Source: Kosakonia radicincitans DSM 16656 (GTDB lineage Bacteria; Pseudomonadota; Gammaproteobacteria; Enterobacterales; Enterobacteriaceae). Taken from it: a stretch of 64,000 bases of DNA. The stretch covers positions 992,001 to 1,056,000 of the forward strand of contig NZ_CP018016.1 of NCBI RefSeq assembly GCF_000280495.2, given 5' to 3'. Below the pieces are notes generated by a model. It was given only the letters and a program-made list of their open reading frames with translations, made no database searches and was not told the DNA's origin. Of this stretch, positions 28,310 through 37,512 are shown piece by piece (within the stretch, counting starts at the first letter, position 1; every line of letters begins with the position of its first letter). The translations under genes and the position numbers were made by a program.

Positions 28310-29188
28310 ATGTTACATGGTTATATTCCGGCAAACCGCTTTTTGCCGTATCTGAGCTGGACCGATATCGCCACGTTGGACGACAAAACCAACACAGTGA
28401 TTGTGCTGCCGACCGGGGCGATTGAGCAGCATGGCCCGCATCTGCCGTGTGCGGTGGATAGCGTGATCTCCTCCGGGGTAGTCGGCCATGCACTGGCACG
28501 TTTACCGGCAACGATCCCGGCCTACGCCATTCCGCCCATCACATATGGCAAATCGGACGAGCATCTGCATTTCCCCGGCACTCTGACGCTAACTGGTGAG
28601 ACGCTGCTGCACACCATTCTGGAGATTGGCGAATCGCTGTACCGCGCCGGTTTCCGTAAGTTCCTGATGGTCAACGGCCATGGTGGTCAGCCGCAGCCGT
28701 TGCAGATGGCAGCGCGCGAACTGCGCCTGCGTCACGGCGACATGATCATCATCATGCAGGACACCTTCAAAGTGCCGAACTGCGCCGAAAGTTTTATGGA
28801 CGAGCAGGAACGTCAGATGGCGATGCACGCCGGTCATGCCGAAACCGCGCTAATGCTGGCGTTGGCACCGGATACTGTGCAGATGGACAAAGCAGTCGCC
28901 AACTATCCACCGGCATTCCCGTGCCCGACGCTCTCCCGCACCCGTCCGATGGCGGCATGGGCGTCATATGACTTTGGCCCGAGCGGTGTGATCGGCGATC
29001 CGCGCCCGTCAACCAAAGAGCAGGGGGATGCGATTCTGGATTCACTGGCGACCAGCTGGGCGCAGGTGATTACCGAAGTGCATCAGATGACATGGGTAAC
29101 ACGCGCTGAACCGGCGTGGGGCACAGGGCAGTGGCAGGGCAAAGTATTAGACCAAAACGACGCAGCATCATTATTACCACCGCGCTAA
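28310..29188 (+). CDS. Creatininase-family amidohydrolase
   Basis: The 292-residue protein shows the family metal site: PTGAIEQHGPHLPCAVDS, then MVNGHGGQPQPLQMAAREL, and HAGHAETALML. Members open cyclic amides (creatinine) or remove formyl groups (ArfB) and include MftE. The start follows GAGGAAGCAAG and lies 14 bases after the RidA gene. It most likely performs a ring-opening or amide-cleaving step in this operon; creatinine itself is possible but not shown. Confidence 0.87.
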   Translation: MLHGYIPANRFLPYLSWTDIATLDDKTNTVIVLPTGAIEQHGPHLPCAVDSVISSGVVGHALARLPATIPAYAIPPITYGKSDEHLHFPGTLTLTGETLLHTILEIGESLYRAGFRKFLMVNGHGGQPQPLQMAARELRLRHGDMIIIMQDTFKVPNCAESFMDEQERQMAMHAGHAETALMLALAPDTVQMDKAVANYPPAFPCPTLSRTRPMAAWASYDFGPSGVIGDPRPSTKEQGDAILDSLATSWAQVITEVHQMTWVTRAEPAWGTGQWQGKVLDQNDAASLLPPR

Positions 29189-29202
29189 TTCGGGGATCGG
29201 CT

Positions 29203-30174
29203 ATGAAACAAACATTGAGCATTGTCGCCGCGCTTTCCATGGCCCTGTCGGCCCAGGGAATGGCTGCCGAGAAATTTACATTTATGACCAACTGGTATGC
29301 TCAGGCCGAGCATGGCGGTTTTTATCAGGCCCAGGCACAGAATCTGTACCGTGATGCCGGTCTGGACGTCACCATCAAAATGGGAGGTCCGCAGGTGCAC
29401 ACCATGCAGTTGATGGCGGCAGGCCAGGCCGACTGCATCATCAGCGATAACATGCAGGCGCTGGAATCCTGGCAGCAGGGCGTGGAAGCTGTACCGGTTG
29501 CCACCACCTTCCAGCATTCGGCGATTGTGTTTATCACCCACCCGGATGTGAAAAGCCAGGCCGATTTGCAGGGTAAAACCTTCCTGTTAGCCGCCGAAGC
29601 CTATACCTCCTACTGGCCGTGGGCGCAGAGCGTTCTCAACCTGAAAAACGCCCGCGTGCGCCCGTATACCTTCAGCGTGCAGCCGTTCCTCGCGGATAAA
29701 ACCCTGGTACAGCAGGGCTACGTGACCTCCGAACCTTTTGCGGTGCAGAAAGCCGGGGCGCAGGCCAACGTCTACCCGATCAGCGACTGGGGCTACCCAC
29801 CATACGGCAACAGCATCGTGTGCATGAAATCGACCATCGAGAAACGTCCGCAGGCGGTCGCGGCTTTTGTTAAAGCCTCGATGCAGGGCTGGAAAAACTA
29901 CCTGGAGAATCCGGCACCGGGCAACACGCTGATTAAGAAAGAAAACCCGCAGATGACCGACGAACAGATCGCCTTCGGCATCGCCCAGATGAAGAAGTAT
30001 CAGATGCTGACAGGCGGCGATGCGCAGACCGGCGGTATCGGCATTATGACCGTACCGCGTCTGAAGCAGACCTGGCAGTTGCTGGTGGACAACAAGCTGA
30101 TCGATCCAGTGAAAGTACCGTTTGACGGCAGCTACACCCTGAAATTCATTGAAGACGTGAAGGTCATGCCATGA
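29203..30174 (+). CDS. NMT1/THI5-type ABC substrate-binding protein
   Basis: The 323-residue protein has a Sec signal peptide (LSMALSAQGMAA, cleaved before EKF) and then NWYAQAEHGGFYQAQAQNLY, the hallmark of the NMT1/THI5 (ThiY-like) group. GPQVHTMQLMAAGQADCII follows. Relatives bind pyrimidine precursors of thiamine, riboflavin, nitrate-type or sulfonate ligands. It is made directly after the creatininase gene and before its ATPase and permease, so it likely delivers the pathway substrate. The ATG 15 bases after the preceding stop is used; longer starts would remove the signal peptide. Confidence 0.88.
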   Translation: MKQTLSIVAALSMALSAQGMAAEKFTFMTNWYAQAEHGGFYQAQAQNLYRDAGLDVTIKMGGPQVHTMQLMAAGQADCIISDNMQALESWQQGVEAVPVATTFQHSAIVFITHPDVKSQADLQGKTFLLAAEAYTSYWPWAQSVLNLKNARVRPYTFSVQPFLADKTLVQQGYVTSEPFAVQKAGAQANVYPISDWGYPPYGNSIVCMKSTIEKRPQAVAAFVKASMQGWKNYLENPAPGNTLIKKENPQMTDEQIAFGIAQMKKYQMLTGGDAQTGGIGIMTVPRLKQTWQLLVDNKLIDPVKVPFDGSYTLKFIEDVKVMP

Positions 30175-31004
30175 ATGTCGCCAGCCGACTGACCCTGATG
30201 AGCAATGATGTGCAAGCGGTGCCGCTGCATGCGGCACCCCCGGCGATTGAAGTGCTCTCTGCGGAGAAAATTTATCCGAATGGTACGCGTGCGTTGCTGC
30301 CGGTGGACCTGACGATTCGCCAGGGCGAATTTGTCTCGCTGCTCGGTCCGTCCGGCTGTGGCAAAAGTACCTTGTTAAAAATGATCGCCGGGCTGATAGA
30401 GTCGAGCGATGGAAAACTGATGCTTTTCCGTCGCGATCGTCGGGAAAAACAGCGTGATCTGCCGTTATCGTTCGTTTTTCAGGAGGCGACGCTGATGCCG
30501 TGGAGCAACGTACATAAAAATGTGCGCCTGCCCCTCGACTTGTCCGGTGTGCCGCGGGCCGAAGCCGATACCCGCGTGCGCGAAATCCTTGAGCTGGTGG
30601 GGCTGGGGCAGTTTGGTCATGTGCTGCCACGTGAGCTGTCCGGGGGAATGCAGATGCGTGTGTCGATTGCCCGTGGCCTGGTGACGCGCCCGAAAGTGCT
30701 GCTGATGGATGAACCCTTCGGTGCACTGGATGAGATCACCCGTAACAAACTGGATAGCGATCTGCTGCAGCTGTGGCAGGAGCAGAAGCTGACAGTGGTG
30801 TTTGTCACCCATTCGATTCAGGAAGCGGTATTCCTGTCGCAGCGCGTGATCATGATGGCGGCACGGCCGGGCCGCGTGGTGGATGACATCAGCATTGATG
30901 CGCCATTCCCGCGTGATGATGAGTTTCGCGTCAGCCAGCAATTTACCCAGTATGCCCAGCAGTTGCAGCGCGGTCTGTTTGCTGCCAGTCAGGAGAGCAA
31001 ATGA
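30171..31004 (+). CDS. ABC transporter ATP-binding protein (SsuB/TauB type)
   Basis: The 277-residue ATPase shows Walker A LGPSGCGKST, Q-loop FVFQEATLMPW, signature LSGGMQMRVSIAR, Walker B VLLMDEPFGALD and the switch His in VTHSIQEA. It overlaps the binding-protein gene and the permease gene by four bases each, so the three are translated as a unit. It belongs to the nitrate/sulfonate/taurine/thiamine-precursor importer branch. Confidence 0.92.
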   Translation: MNVASRLTLMSNDVQAVPLHAAPPAIEVLSAEKIYPNGTRALLPVDLTIRQGEFVSLLGPSGCGKSTLLKMIAGLIESSDGKLMLFRRDRREKQRDLPLSFVFQEATLMPWSNVHKNVRLPLDLSGVPRAEADTRVREILELVGLGQFGHVLPRELSGGMQMRVSIARGLVTRPKVLLMDEPFGALDEITRNKLDSDLLQLWQEQKLTVVFVTHSIQEAVFLSQRVIMMAARPGRVVDDISIDAPFPRDDEFRVSQQFTQYAQQLQRGLFAASQESK

Positions 31005-31804
31005 TGAAAAAGCCCTTAGCCGCGCAGCGTAAATTTCAGCAGTGTCTGTTCCCGGCGCTGTTTGCCATTGTGCTGCTGTTGCTGTGGCAGTTCCTGGTGA
31101 CGGCGCTGAAGGTGCCCGCCTTCCTGGTGCCGTCGCCGCAGGTGGTGGCACAAAGCCTGGTGCAGAACTTCCCGACGCTGTTTATGTCGCTGCTCTACAC
31201 CCTGAAAATCACTGTGATCTCCTTTCTGGTGGCGATTGTGATTGGCTCGGTCATGGCGTTTTTGCTGGTGCAGAACCGCTTTATCGAAAGTGCGTTGTTT
31301 CCCTACATCGTGTTTTTGCAGGTGACGCCGATTGTGGCGATTGCCCCGCTGATCATCATCTGGGTGAAAGATACCACTATGTCGCTGGTGGTGTGTGCCA
31401 CGCTGATGGCGGTGTTTCCCATCATCTCCAATACCACTCAGGGGCTGCGCAGTGTCTCGCCGGGCCTGTTAAGTTACTTCAAACTTAACCATGCGTCGCG
31501 GTTGCAGATTTTACTGCGCCTGCGCATTCCTTCGGCATTGCCGTACTTTTTCGGTGCGCTGCGTATCTCCAGCGGCTTGTCGCTGATTGGCGCAGTGGTG
31601 GCGGAGTTCGTCGCCGGTACGGGTGGTACCGACACCGGGCTGGCCTACCAGATTTTACAGGCCGGTTATCAGCTCAATATTCCGCTGATGTTTGCCGCGC
31701 TGTTACTGATTTCCCTGGCGGGGTTCCTGCTGTTTGCCCTGATGTCGTGGCTAACGCGCCGCGTATTGGCGGCCTGGCACGAGAGCGAACTTACCCCGAC
31801 CTGA
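31001..31804 (+). CDS. ABC transporter permease
   Basis: The 267-residue membrane protein has about six hydrophobic segments and the ABC permease contact motif near LLRLRIPSALPYFFGALRIS. VPSPQVVAQSLVQNFP before the second helix is typical of the SsuC/TauC/ThiX branch. It completes the importer with the two preceding genes and is followed 23 bases later by the FAD oxidase. Confidence 0.92.
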   Translation: MMKKPLAAQRKFQQCLFPALFAIVLLLLWQFLVTALKVPAFLVPSPQVVAQSLVQNFPTLFMSLLYTLKITVISFLVAIVIGSVMAFLLVQNRFIESALFPYIVFLQVTPIVAIAPLIIIWVKDTTMSLVVCATLMAVFPIISNTTQGLRSVSPGLLSYFKLNHASRLQILLRLRIPSALPYFFGALRISSGLSLIGAVVAEFVAGTGGTDTGLAYQILQAGYQLNIPLMFAALLLISLAGFLLFALMSWLTRRVLAAWHESELTPT

Positions 31805-31827
31805 TACCTCAACAACAGGAAAGAAAG

Positions 31828-33219
31828 ATGTCTGATTCCGATCGTCAGTCTGTACTGGCGGCGCTGGTCGCAGCGCTGCCTGAGCTGGACTGGATTAAAG
31901 ATGCGCCTAAGGTCAAACGCCTGTCGCGCGATTTTCACTGGTTCAGCCCGGTGTTGAAACCGCAACTGGAAGAGAAATTTGCTGAGCTGGCAGTGCGCCC
32001 GCGTGATGAACAGGAACTGGTGTCAGTGGTGGCTGCCTGTGCGGCCCGTCGCATCCCGCTCAATCTGCGCGGGGGCGGCACCGGTAACTATGGTCAGTTG
32101 ATCCCGCTGGAGGGCGGGGTGATGGTCGATATGACCAGACTGAACGCTGTGGTGAGCATGGGGCAAGGCACGGTGCGCGCGCAGGCCGGGATTCGTCTCG
32201 GTGACCTGGAAGCCCATACCCGACCACTCGGCTGGGAGCTGCGTTGTATGCCCTCCACCTGGAAGCTGGCGACGCTCGGCGGTCTGTTTGGCGGTGGTTT
32301 TGGTGGCGTGGGTTCCATCAACTATGGCCCGCTGGCGGCCCCCGGCAATGTGTTGTCAGTGAAGCTGATGACGATGGAAAAGACGCCACGCATCCTGACT
32401 CTGCAGGCGCCTGACGCCTTACTGCTGCATCATGCTTACGGCAGCAACGGCATTGTGCTGGAGATTGAGCTGGCGCTGGCTCCGCGTCACGACTGGATTG
32501 AACGTCTCGACACCTTTGCCAGCTTCCCGGCAGCGATGGCCTTTGCCGATGCGCTAGCGAAATCGCCAGGGCTGGTGAAGCGTCAGGTGGCGGTGATGGC
32601 GGCGCCGGTGCTGGATTACTTCACCGATCTCGCCGATGCGGGCATAGCGGGGCAGCATGGCGTGATTTCGGTGGTCGGGGTGGAGAGCGACCGACTAATG
32701 CCATCATTGCTGACGCAGCATGATGGCCGCAGCGCGCTGCATTTTGCTGAGGGTGAGAATCACGGTCATTCGTTGATTGAATATTGCTGGAACCATACCA
32801 CGTTGCAGGCACTGAAGGTCGATAAGACCCTGACCTATTTGCAAACTGCCTATGCGCCGGAAAATTATCATCAGCAGGCGCTGGCGATGGAAGCACAATT
32901 ATCAGATGAGGTGATGTCGCATATTGAGTTTCTGCGCGATATGAACGGCACGCTGACCTGTAGCGGGTTGCCGCTGGTGCGATATAGCGATGAAGAACGT
33001 CTGAACGCCATTATGGATATTTATCGTGATAACGGGGTGAAAATTAATAACCCGCACGTTATTCATATTGAAGATGGTAAACAAGGCATGGTGCGGGCAG
33101 ATGTTGTGGCAATGAAACGTGCCTGCGATCCGTATAATTTACTGAATCCTGGAAAATTACGTGGCTGGGAAGTACGCGATACATTGCCGGATGTGAAAAT
33201 AGCCGGCATAAGTAATTAA
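31828..33219 (+). CDS. FAD-linked oxidase (GlcD/PCMH type)
   Basis: The 463-residue protein has a PCMH-type FAD domain: AVRPRDEQELVSVVAACAAR, then NLRGGGTGNYGQ, then LGGLFGGGFGGVGSINYGPL. The C-terminal cap ends in CDPYNLLNPGKLRGWEV, the usual LNPGK signature. It is like glycolate oxidase subunit GlcD and other FAD-dependent dehydrogenases. The start follows GGAAAGAAAG; an in-frame upstream start would overlap the permease. It likely oxidises a pathway intermediate; which one is unknown. Confidence 0.88.
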   Translation: MSDSDRQSVLAALVAALPELDWIKDAPKVKRLSRDFHWFSPVLKPQLEEKFAELAVRPRDEQELVSVVAACAARRIPLNLRGGGTGNYGQLIPLEGGVMVDMTRLNAVVSMGQGTVRAQAGIRLGDLEAHTRPLGWELRCMPSTWKLATLGGLFGGGFGGVGSINYGPLAAPGNVLSVKLMTMEKTPRILTLQAPDALLLHHAYGSNGIVLEIELALAPRHDWIERLDTFASFPAAMAFADALAKSPGLVKRQVAVMAAPVLDYFTDLADAGIAGQHGVISVVGVESDRLMPSLLTQHDGRSALHFAEGENHGHSLIEYCWNHTTLQALKVDKTLTYLQTAYAPENYHQQALAMEAQLSDEVMSHIEFLRDMNGTLTCSGLPLVRYSDEERLNAIMDIYRDNGVKINNPHVIHIEDGKQGMVRADVVAMKRACDPYNLLNPGKLRGWEVRDTLPDVKIAGISN

Positions 33220-33322
33220 TCAATAATAAAAAATTTTTACGGCAAAGCATGCCACCGACCGTACATTTATTGTGCGGGTGGCACTGCTTTGCTCTTTTCA
33301 AAAAGTGACGAGGCTTGGGATT

Positions 33323-34600
33323 ATGCAATTAAAAACACTAAGTGGTGCGTGTCTTGCTGCGCTGTTTTTCCCGCTTGTTCCAGCTGCACTGGCGGCGACA
33401 CAGAGCAATATCAGCGATTGTCAGTACGGTGCGAGTGGTGTAAATAGCTTCACCGATATTTTCACCTGCGGTACCGTGAGCGGCAGTTTGCGCACGTTGT
33501 ATTATTCAACGCACAACGCGTATTTTTCTAAAGGTTTTAATCAGGACACCCTGAGCTACGGTGGTGATATAAAATATGAAACCGCGCCGTTTTATGGTTT
33601 CCGTGCCGGTGTCAGCGGTATTTTCCTGCGCGGGATTGACCATCCGGATGAAGCTCATACCATCAGCGATATTGGTGATAATCAAACTAACGTTGGTGAG
33701 GCTTATTTAAGCTGGCAGCTGGATGATTTTAAAATTACTGCCGGTGATCAACGAATCAATATTCCTTTTGTCGGTGATTACGACTGGCGTATTACGCCTA
33801 TTTTGTTCCGTGGTGTAGATGCGAATTACGGCGACAGCACCAATTATCTGCATGCCACCAAAGTCTGGCGTTATAAACCGTGGGGTGACGATCAATTCCT
33901 GAATACCACGGCCTATACCGATGTGGATGAACGCACTAACGGCATGTGGGCGTTGGGTGGTGGTCGCGGTACGCAGTGGGACGGCAAAAAACTCACCGGC
34001 CAGTTGTGGTATCAGGAGTATGCCGATTATACCCGCCTGGTGTATGGCGAGAGCCATTTACAATGGCAGGATGCGCTGTTCCAGCCGGATTTTGGCGTGC
34101 AATTTATTCGCGGCACCAGCCTGGGCAAAGCGCTGGCTGGTGAAGTGAACAGTACCTCTTACGGTGCCCAACTGGCGCTGACCCTGACTCCAGCCCTGAG
34201 CTGGAAGCTGGGCTATGACCACATCGCCGCCAGCGGCAATAGCTGGAACAACGGTTCGCTGGTGACGCCTTACGCGCACAACACTTCGTCGGGTCCTTAC
34301 TTTGCGCAACCGTTCTTCACCAGTACTCAGGATCTGGGAAGCGGCAATGCATATATGACCAATCTGAATTACGTGATGAATGAAAACCTGTCTCTGGGGA
34401 CGCAGTATTCGTTTATGGATCTGAAACCGTCACCGGCTTCGGCCAGCATTAATCAGTCGGAATATCTGGTGTATTTCACCTGGAGTTTCAGTGGCATGCT
34501 GAAAGGGTTGAGCCTGACCGATTTCGCTGGGGTGCAGACATCACCGCTATATGATTCACATTTCTGGCAGAACCGTTTAAGCCTGCAATACGACTTTTAA
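33323..34600 (+). CDS. OprD-family outer-membrane porin
   Basis: The 425-residue protein has a signal peptide (LAALFFPLVPAALAA) and then alternating beta-strand sequence ending in a C-terminal Phe (RLSLQYDF), as expected of an outer-membrane barrel. Segments such as GSLRTLYYSTHNAYF and LSYGGDIKYETAPFYGFRAG fit the OprD family of substrate-selective porins. It is the last gene before a strong terminator and probably brings the pathway substrate across the outer membrane. OprD-type porins are more typical of pseudomonads, which hints at transfer. Confidence 0.82.
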   Translation: MQLKTLSGACLAALFFPLVPAALAATQSNISDCQYGASGVNSFTDIFTCGTVSGSLRTLYYSTHNAYFSKGFNQDTLSYGGDIKYETAPFYGFRAGVSGIFLRGIDHPDEAHTISDIGDNQTNVGEAYLSWQLDDFKITAGDQRINIPFVGDYDWRITPILFRGVDANYGDSTNYLHATKVWRYKPWGDDQFLNTTAYTDVDERTNGMWALGGGRGTQWDGKKLTGQLWYQEYADYTRLVYGESHLQWQDALFQPDFGVQFIRGTSLGKALAGEVNSTSYGAQLALTLTPALSWKLGYDHIAASGNSWNNGSLVTPYAHNTSSGPYFAQPFFTSTQDLGSGNAYMTNLNYVMNENLSLGTQYSFMDLKPSPASASINQSEYLVYFTWSFSGMLKGLSLTDFAGVQTSPLYDSHFWQNRLSLQYDF

Positions 34601-34606
34601 ATCGCC

Positions 34607-34634
34607 GGGAGGCTTCGCGGCCTCCCATTTTGTT
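34607..34634 (+). terminator. Rho-independent terminator of the nine-gene operon
   Basis: GGGAGGC and GCCTCCC form a seven-base GC stem with a six-base loop, followed by ATTTTGTT. It starts seven bases after the porin stop codon and closes the operon that begins near 25.7 kb. Confidence 0.85.
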
Positions 34635-34868
34635 GATTTATCGCGCACTTAGACACGTGCCACACGGTTTCTGGCTCAATACTCACCCTTCCTGCCAGCC
34701 CGCGACACTCAACAACAAACTGCCCGCCATCGACGTCGTGTCATCACTTTCGGTATCGCTGTTTTTAGAGCTTCTTTTAAAGAGCCAAAGCACATCCACT
34801 GAAATTTCCAGAAGCGATAAGGTCTACTTCTGGCATGAAGCGGACAGTCTGAAAGCTCGCTTAGAGCG

Positions 34869-36627
34869 CAGGCTGTGTGAAAACTCATAGCTTCAATTAG
34901 CCAAACAATATTTCTCATCTGTGTTTTAAGAATGTCGTTTAAGTTGACGAGGTAATCTGTGATTTTATTCGGATGACTCAGAAGTTTTTATTGCGGGGAA
35001 GAACCTGATATCTGTTGTTACTGGAGGATAAAACGGCTGGAACCGTTAGCCGTATTGTTCCTGCAGCTGAATTATCAATCCTGCAGTACCCCATATCGAT
35101 AGCATCCTTTTCAGGTTATAAGCCAATATATGTAGACTGATTTCCGTACTGACGTTTTTAAATTTCCGCATCAGGAAGTGCGTTGCACCCATCCACATTT
35201 TAATTGTCCCAAACGGATGTTCTACCGTTTGCTTTCGCATGACCACCGCCTGAGGAAATGACTCAAGCCTCGCATGCATTTCTTCCATTTCAGCTTCATG
35301 AACCCAACGCCGTATACGCCTTGGATCGCGTTTTGATGTAGTGCATCTGGAGCGCTGGCTGCAATCGCGACAGGCAATATTGTTAAAGTACAACTGTTGC
35401 TCCAGTCCGTCCTCTGTTGAGGTAAATCGATTCTGAAGCTCATTGCCCATTGGGCATACATAAACATCTTTTTCCCTGTTATATCTGAACATTGAGCGGT
35501 TATAGAGCCCCTTACGTTCAGCACCAGAGGTATCTCCCTTTGGCACCAAAGCCACTGCTCCGCTATCCAGAACTGTTTTAATATCGCTGCGACTGTAATA
35601 CCCTTTGTCGGCCAGTACTGTTATGTCTTTCCGGCCAACAGCTTTCTGAGCCAGTGTTGCCATTGAACCAAGTTGTCCATTATCTGTTGTGTTGGTGACT
35701 TCATGCGCAACAATCAAATGGTTTTTCGTATCCACAGCTGTCTGAACGTTGTAGCAAACTTGCCGGTTCATATTATTTGTTTTCATCAACCGGGAGTCAG
35801 GGTCGGTTAAAGAGAGTTGTTTATCTGGCTGTTGTGCGACTGCTTGTTGAATTTCCTGAAGCTCACGTAAGCGCTTTTTTAGCCAAGCCAGTTTAGTGGC
35901 TGTTAACTTTGTGTTTGCATCGGGCTCAGTATACTTGTCGGCTTCATCCAGCTTGTTTAAATAATAAGTAATACTTTGCTCAACGCGCTCAATATGGTCA
36001 TTGGCTTTCTGGGATGTGAAGTTGTTGGGTTTGCTGTTTACTGCTTTGAATTTGCTGCCGTCAATGGCAACAACGACATCAGTGAACATTTGCATTTGCC
36101 GGCACAGGCCAATAAAGGCCCGACAGGCATTCCTGATACCTTCACCGTTATCTTTTCTGAAGTCTGCAATGGTTTTAAAGTCAGGCGTTAATCGTTCAAG
36201 TAACCACATCAGTTCAACGTTCCGATGGGCCTCTTTTTCCAGTCTACGGGAGGACTGAATTCGGTTGAGATATCCGTAAATGTACAACTTCAGTAGGGTG
36301 GCAGGGTGATATCCGGGCCGTCCAGTTCGCTTTGCATCAACTCTGCTGAAACCAAGAGAATCAAGCTTTAATCCATCTACAAATATATCAACCACTCTGA
36401 CGGGGTTATCTTCAGTGACAAAATCATCCAGTGTATCAGGGAGCAATGTCACCTGATGCCTGTCTTGTCCTTGAATGTGATGGACCATGTCGGTATCCGC
36501 AGTATTCATTTGTATGCTTATAATTTTAATGAAAAAGTCATTCCGTCGCATGGGTTTATCAAGAATGGTTGATCATATGAAACCATCGCTTAGACCAAAA
36601 AGTGATCAGGAGTTTTCACACAGCCTG
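34869..36627 (-). mobile_element. IS1182-family insertion sequence, apparently complete
   Basis: The element is 1759 bases long. Its ends CAGGCTGTGTGAAAACTC (left) and the exact reverse complement (right) form an 18-base inverted repeat. Both sides are flanked by AGCG (34865-34868 and 36628-36631), a likely target duplication. It carries one intact transposase gene. No trace of the interrupted site's function was recognised. Confidence 0.85.
35046..36551 (-). CDS. IS1182-family transposase
   Basis: The 501-residue DDE transposase includes GRPGYHPATLLKLYIYGYLN near the N-terminus, the first catalytic Asp in VVVAIDGSKFKAV, the second in VLADKGYYSRSD, and the Glu in KQTVEHPFGTIKMW. A Cys-rich insertion (CRDCSQRSRC) precedes the Glu, as is usual in the family. 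An inner ATG giving MNTADTDMVHH, 14 codons in, may be the true start. The frame is uninterrupted, so the element may still be mobile. Confidence 0.9.
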   Translation of the reverse strand: MRRNDFFIKIISIQMNTADTDMVHHIQGQDRHQVTLLPDTLDDFVTEDNPVRVVDIFVDGLKLDSLGFSRVDAKRTGRPGYHPATLLKLYIYGYLNRIQSSRRLEKEAHRNVELMWLLERLTPDFKTIADFRKDNGEGIRNACRAFIGLCRQMQMFTDVVVAIDGSKFKAVNSKPNNFTSQKANDHIERVEQSITYYLNKLDEADKYTEPDANTKLTATKLAWLKKRLRELQEIQQAVAQQPDKQLSLTDPDSRLMKTNNMNRQVCYNVQTAVDTKNHLIVAHEVTNTTDNGQLGSMATLAQKAVGRKDITVLADKGYYSRSDIKTVLDSGAVALVPKGDTSGAERKGLYNRSMFRYNREKDVYVCPMGNELQNRFTSTEDGLEQQLYFNNIACRDCSQRSRCTTSKRDPRRIRRWVHEAEMEEMHARLESFPQAVVMRKQTVEHPFGTIKMWMGATHFLMRKFKNVSTEISLHILAYNLKRMLSIWGTAGLIIQLQEQYG

Positions 36628-36682
36628 AGCGAGGAGCGGACTTTGGCCTGAAAGGGAAGTTAAACAGTTTGCTTGAAACTCC

Positions 36683-36704
36683 TAAAAGTGAACGGTCCGT
36701 TTTA
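36683..36704 (+). repeat. 22-bp motif, copy 2
   Basis: This sequence, starting TAAAAGTGAACGG and ending CCGTTTTA, is the reverse complement of 13794-13815 apart from two bases. It holds the small palindrome AACGGTCCGTT. It lies between the IS1182 element and the interrupted gene. Confidence 0.55.
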
Positions 36705-37512
36705 ACACAACGATTACAATATCAAAATAGATGAACTCAAGTGATTAAAAAATCGTTCATTTCATTGAGCGCCTAATTCCTTCGCAGTACACTTTCCCAA
36801 AGCTATCTAGTGGATTTAAATGATGAAAAAGCGGAATAGGAAGCAATTTAAAGCCAGTGCCACTCGTAAACTTAGTGAGGCTAAGTTTCCTCAGAAACAG
36901 ATGCCAGTTCAAAAACAAGAGGTTTTTTATTCAGTTTGTGAAAAGATAATTCTGCATGCTGAAGAAACCAACGAAACCTCTGTAGACTATTATTTCTGTA
37001 AAGCGGTGATAGCAAGGGAGGAAAAAGCGTTTCAGACGGAAAGGCAGGCGGTTCTGAACCTTATAGCATTTTCTGGCACTCCAGCGACGCCACTGATTCA
37101 ATCAGCGCTAGATCAGGACGAACGGTATGAGTTTAGTGAGGAGATTTGTACGGTGTTTTCCTTGGCGAAAAGCGATGTCTCGTTCAGTCCCTACATGGCA
37201 ATCATCAGAGCGTTTATTCTTTCGGGTACAAAGCAGCAGTATGTTACATACTTTAACTGTCTGATGGGCATTTCGGCATCCTTTAACAAGGAGCCCCCCT
37301 TTTTTGATATCGATAATCTGAGTAATGCTCAGTTGATGACCTTCTATGAAGCAACACATCGTGTACTGCTGGATAATTCACGCCAACTCTCTACCCTTGA
37401 AAAGCTAACTCAATTTATCTCCCATCAAGTAGGCGAAGATACCTGCCAGAGCTTACTCTTTTTTGAATCCTATTTTAGCCTCGACAGGAACCCTTGAATC
37501 GCCACGGATAAT

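Noticed and set aside
34630..34890. 86-codon open frame after the porin terminator
   Set aside because: It starts next to a terminator, runs into the IS1182 end and has no recognisable features.
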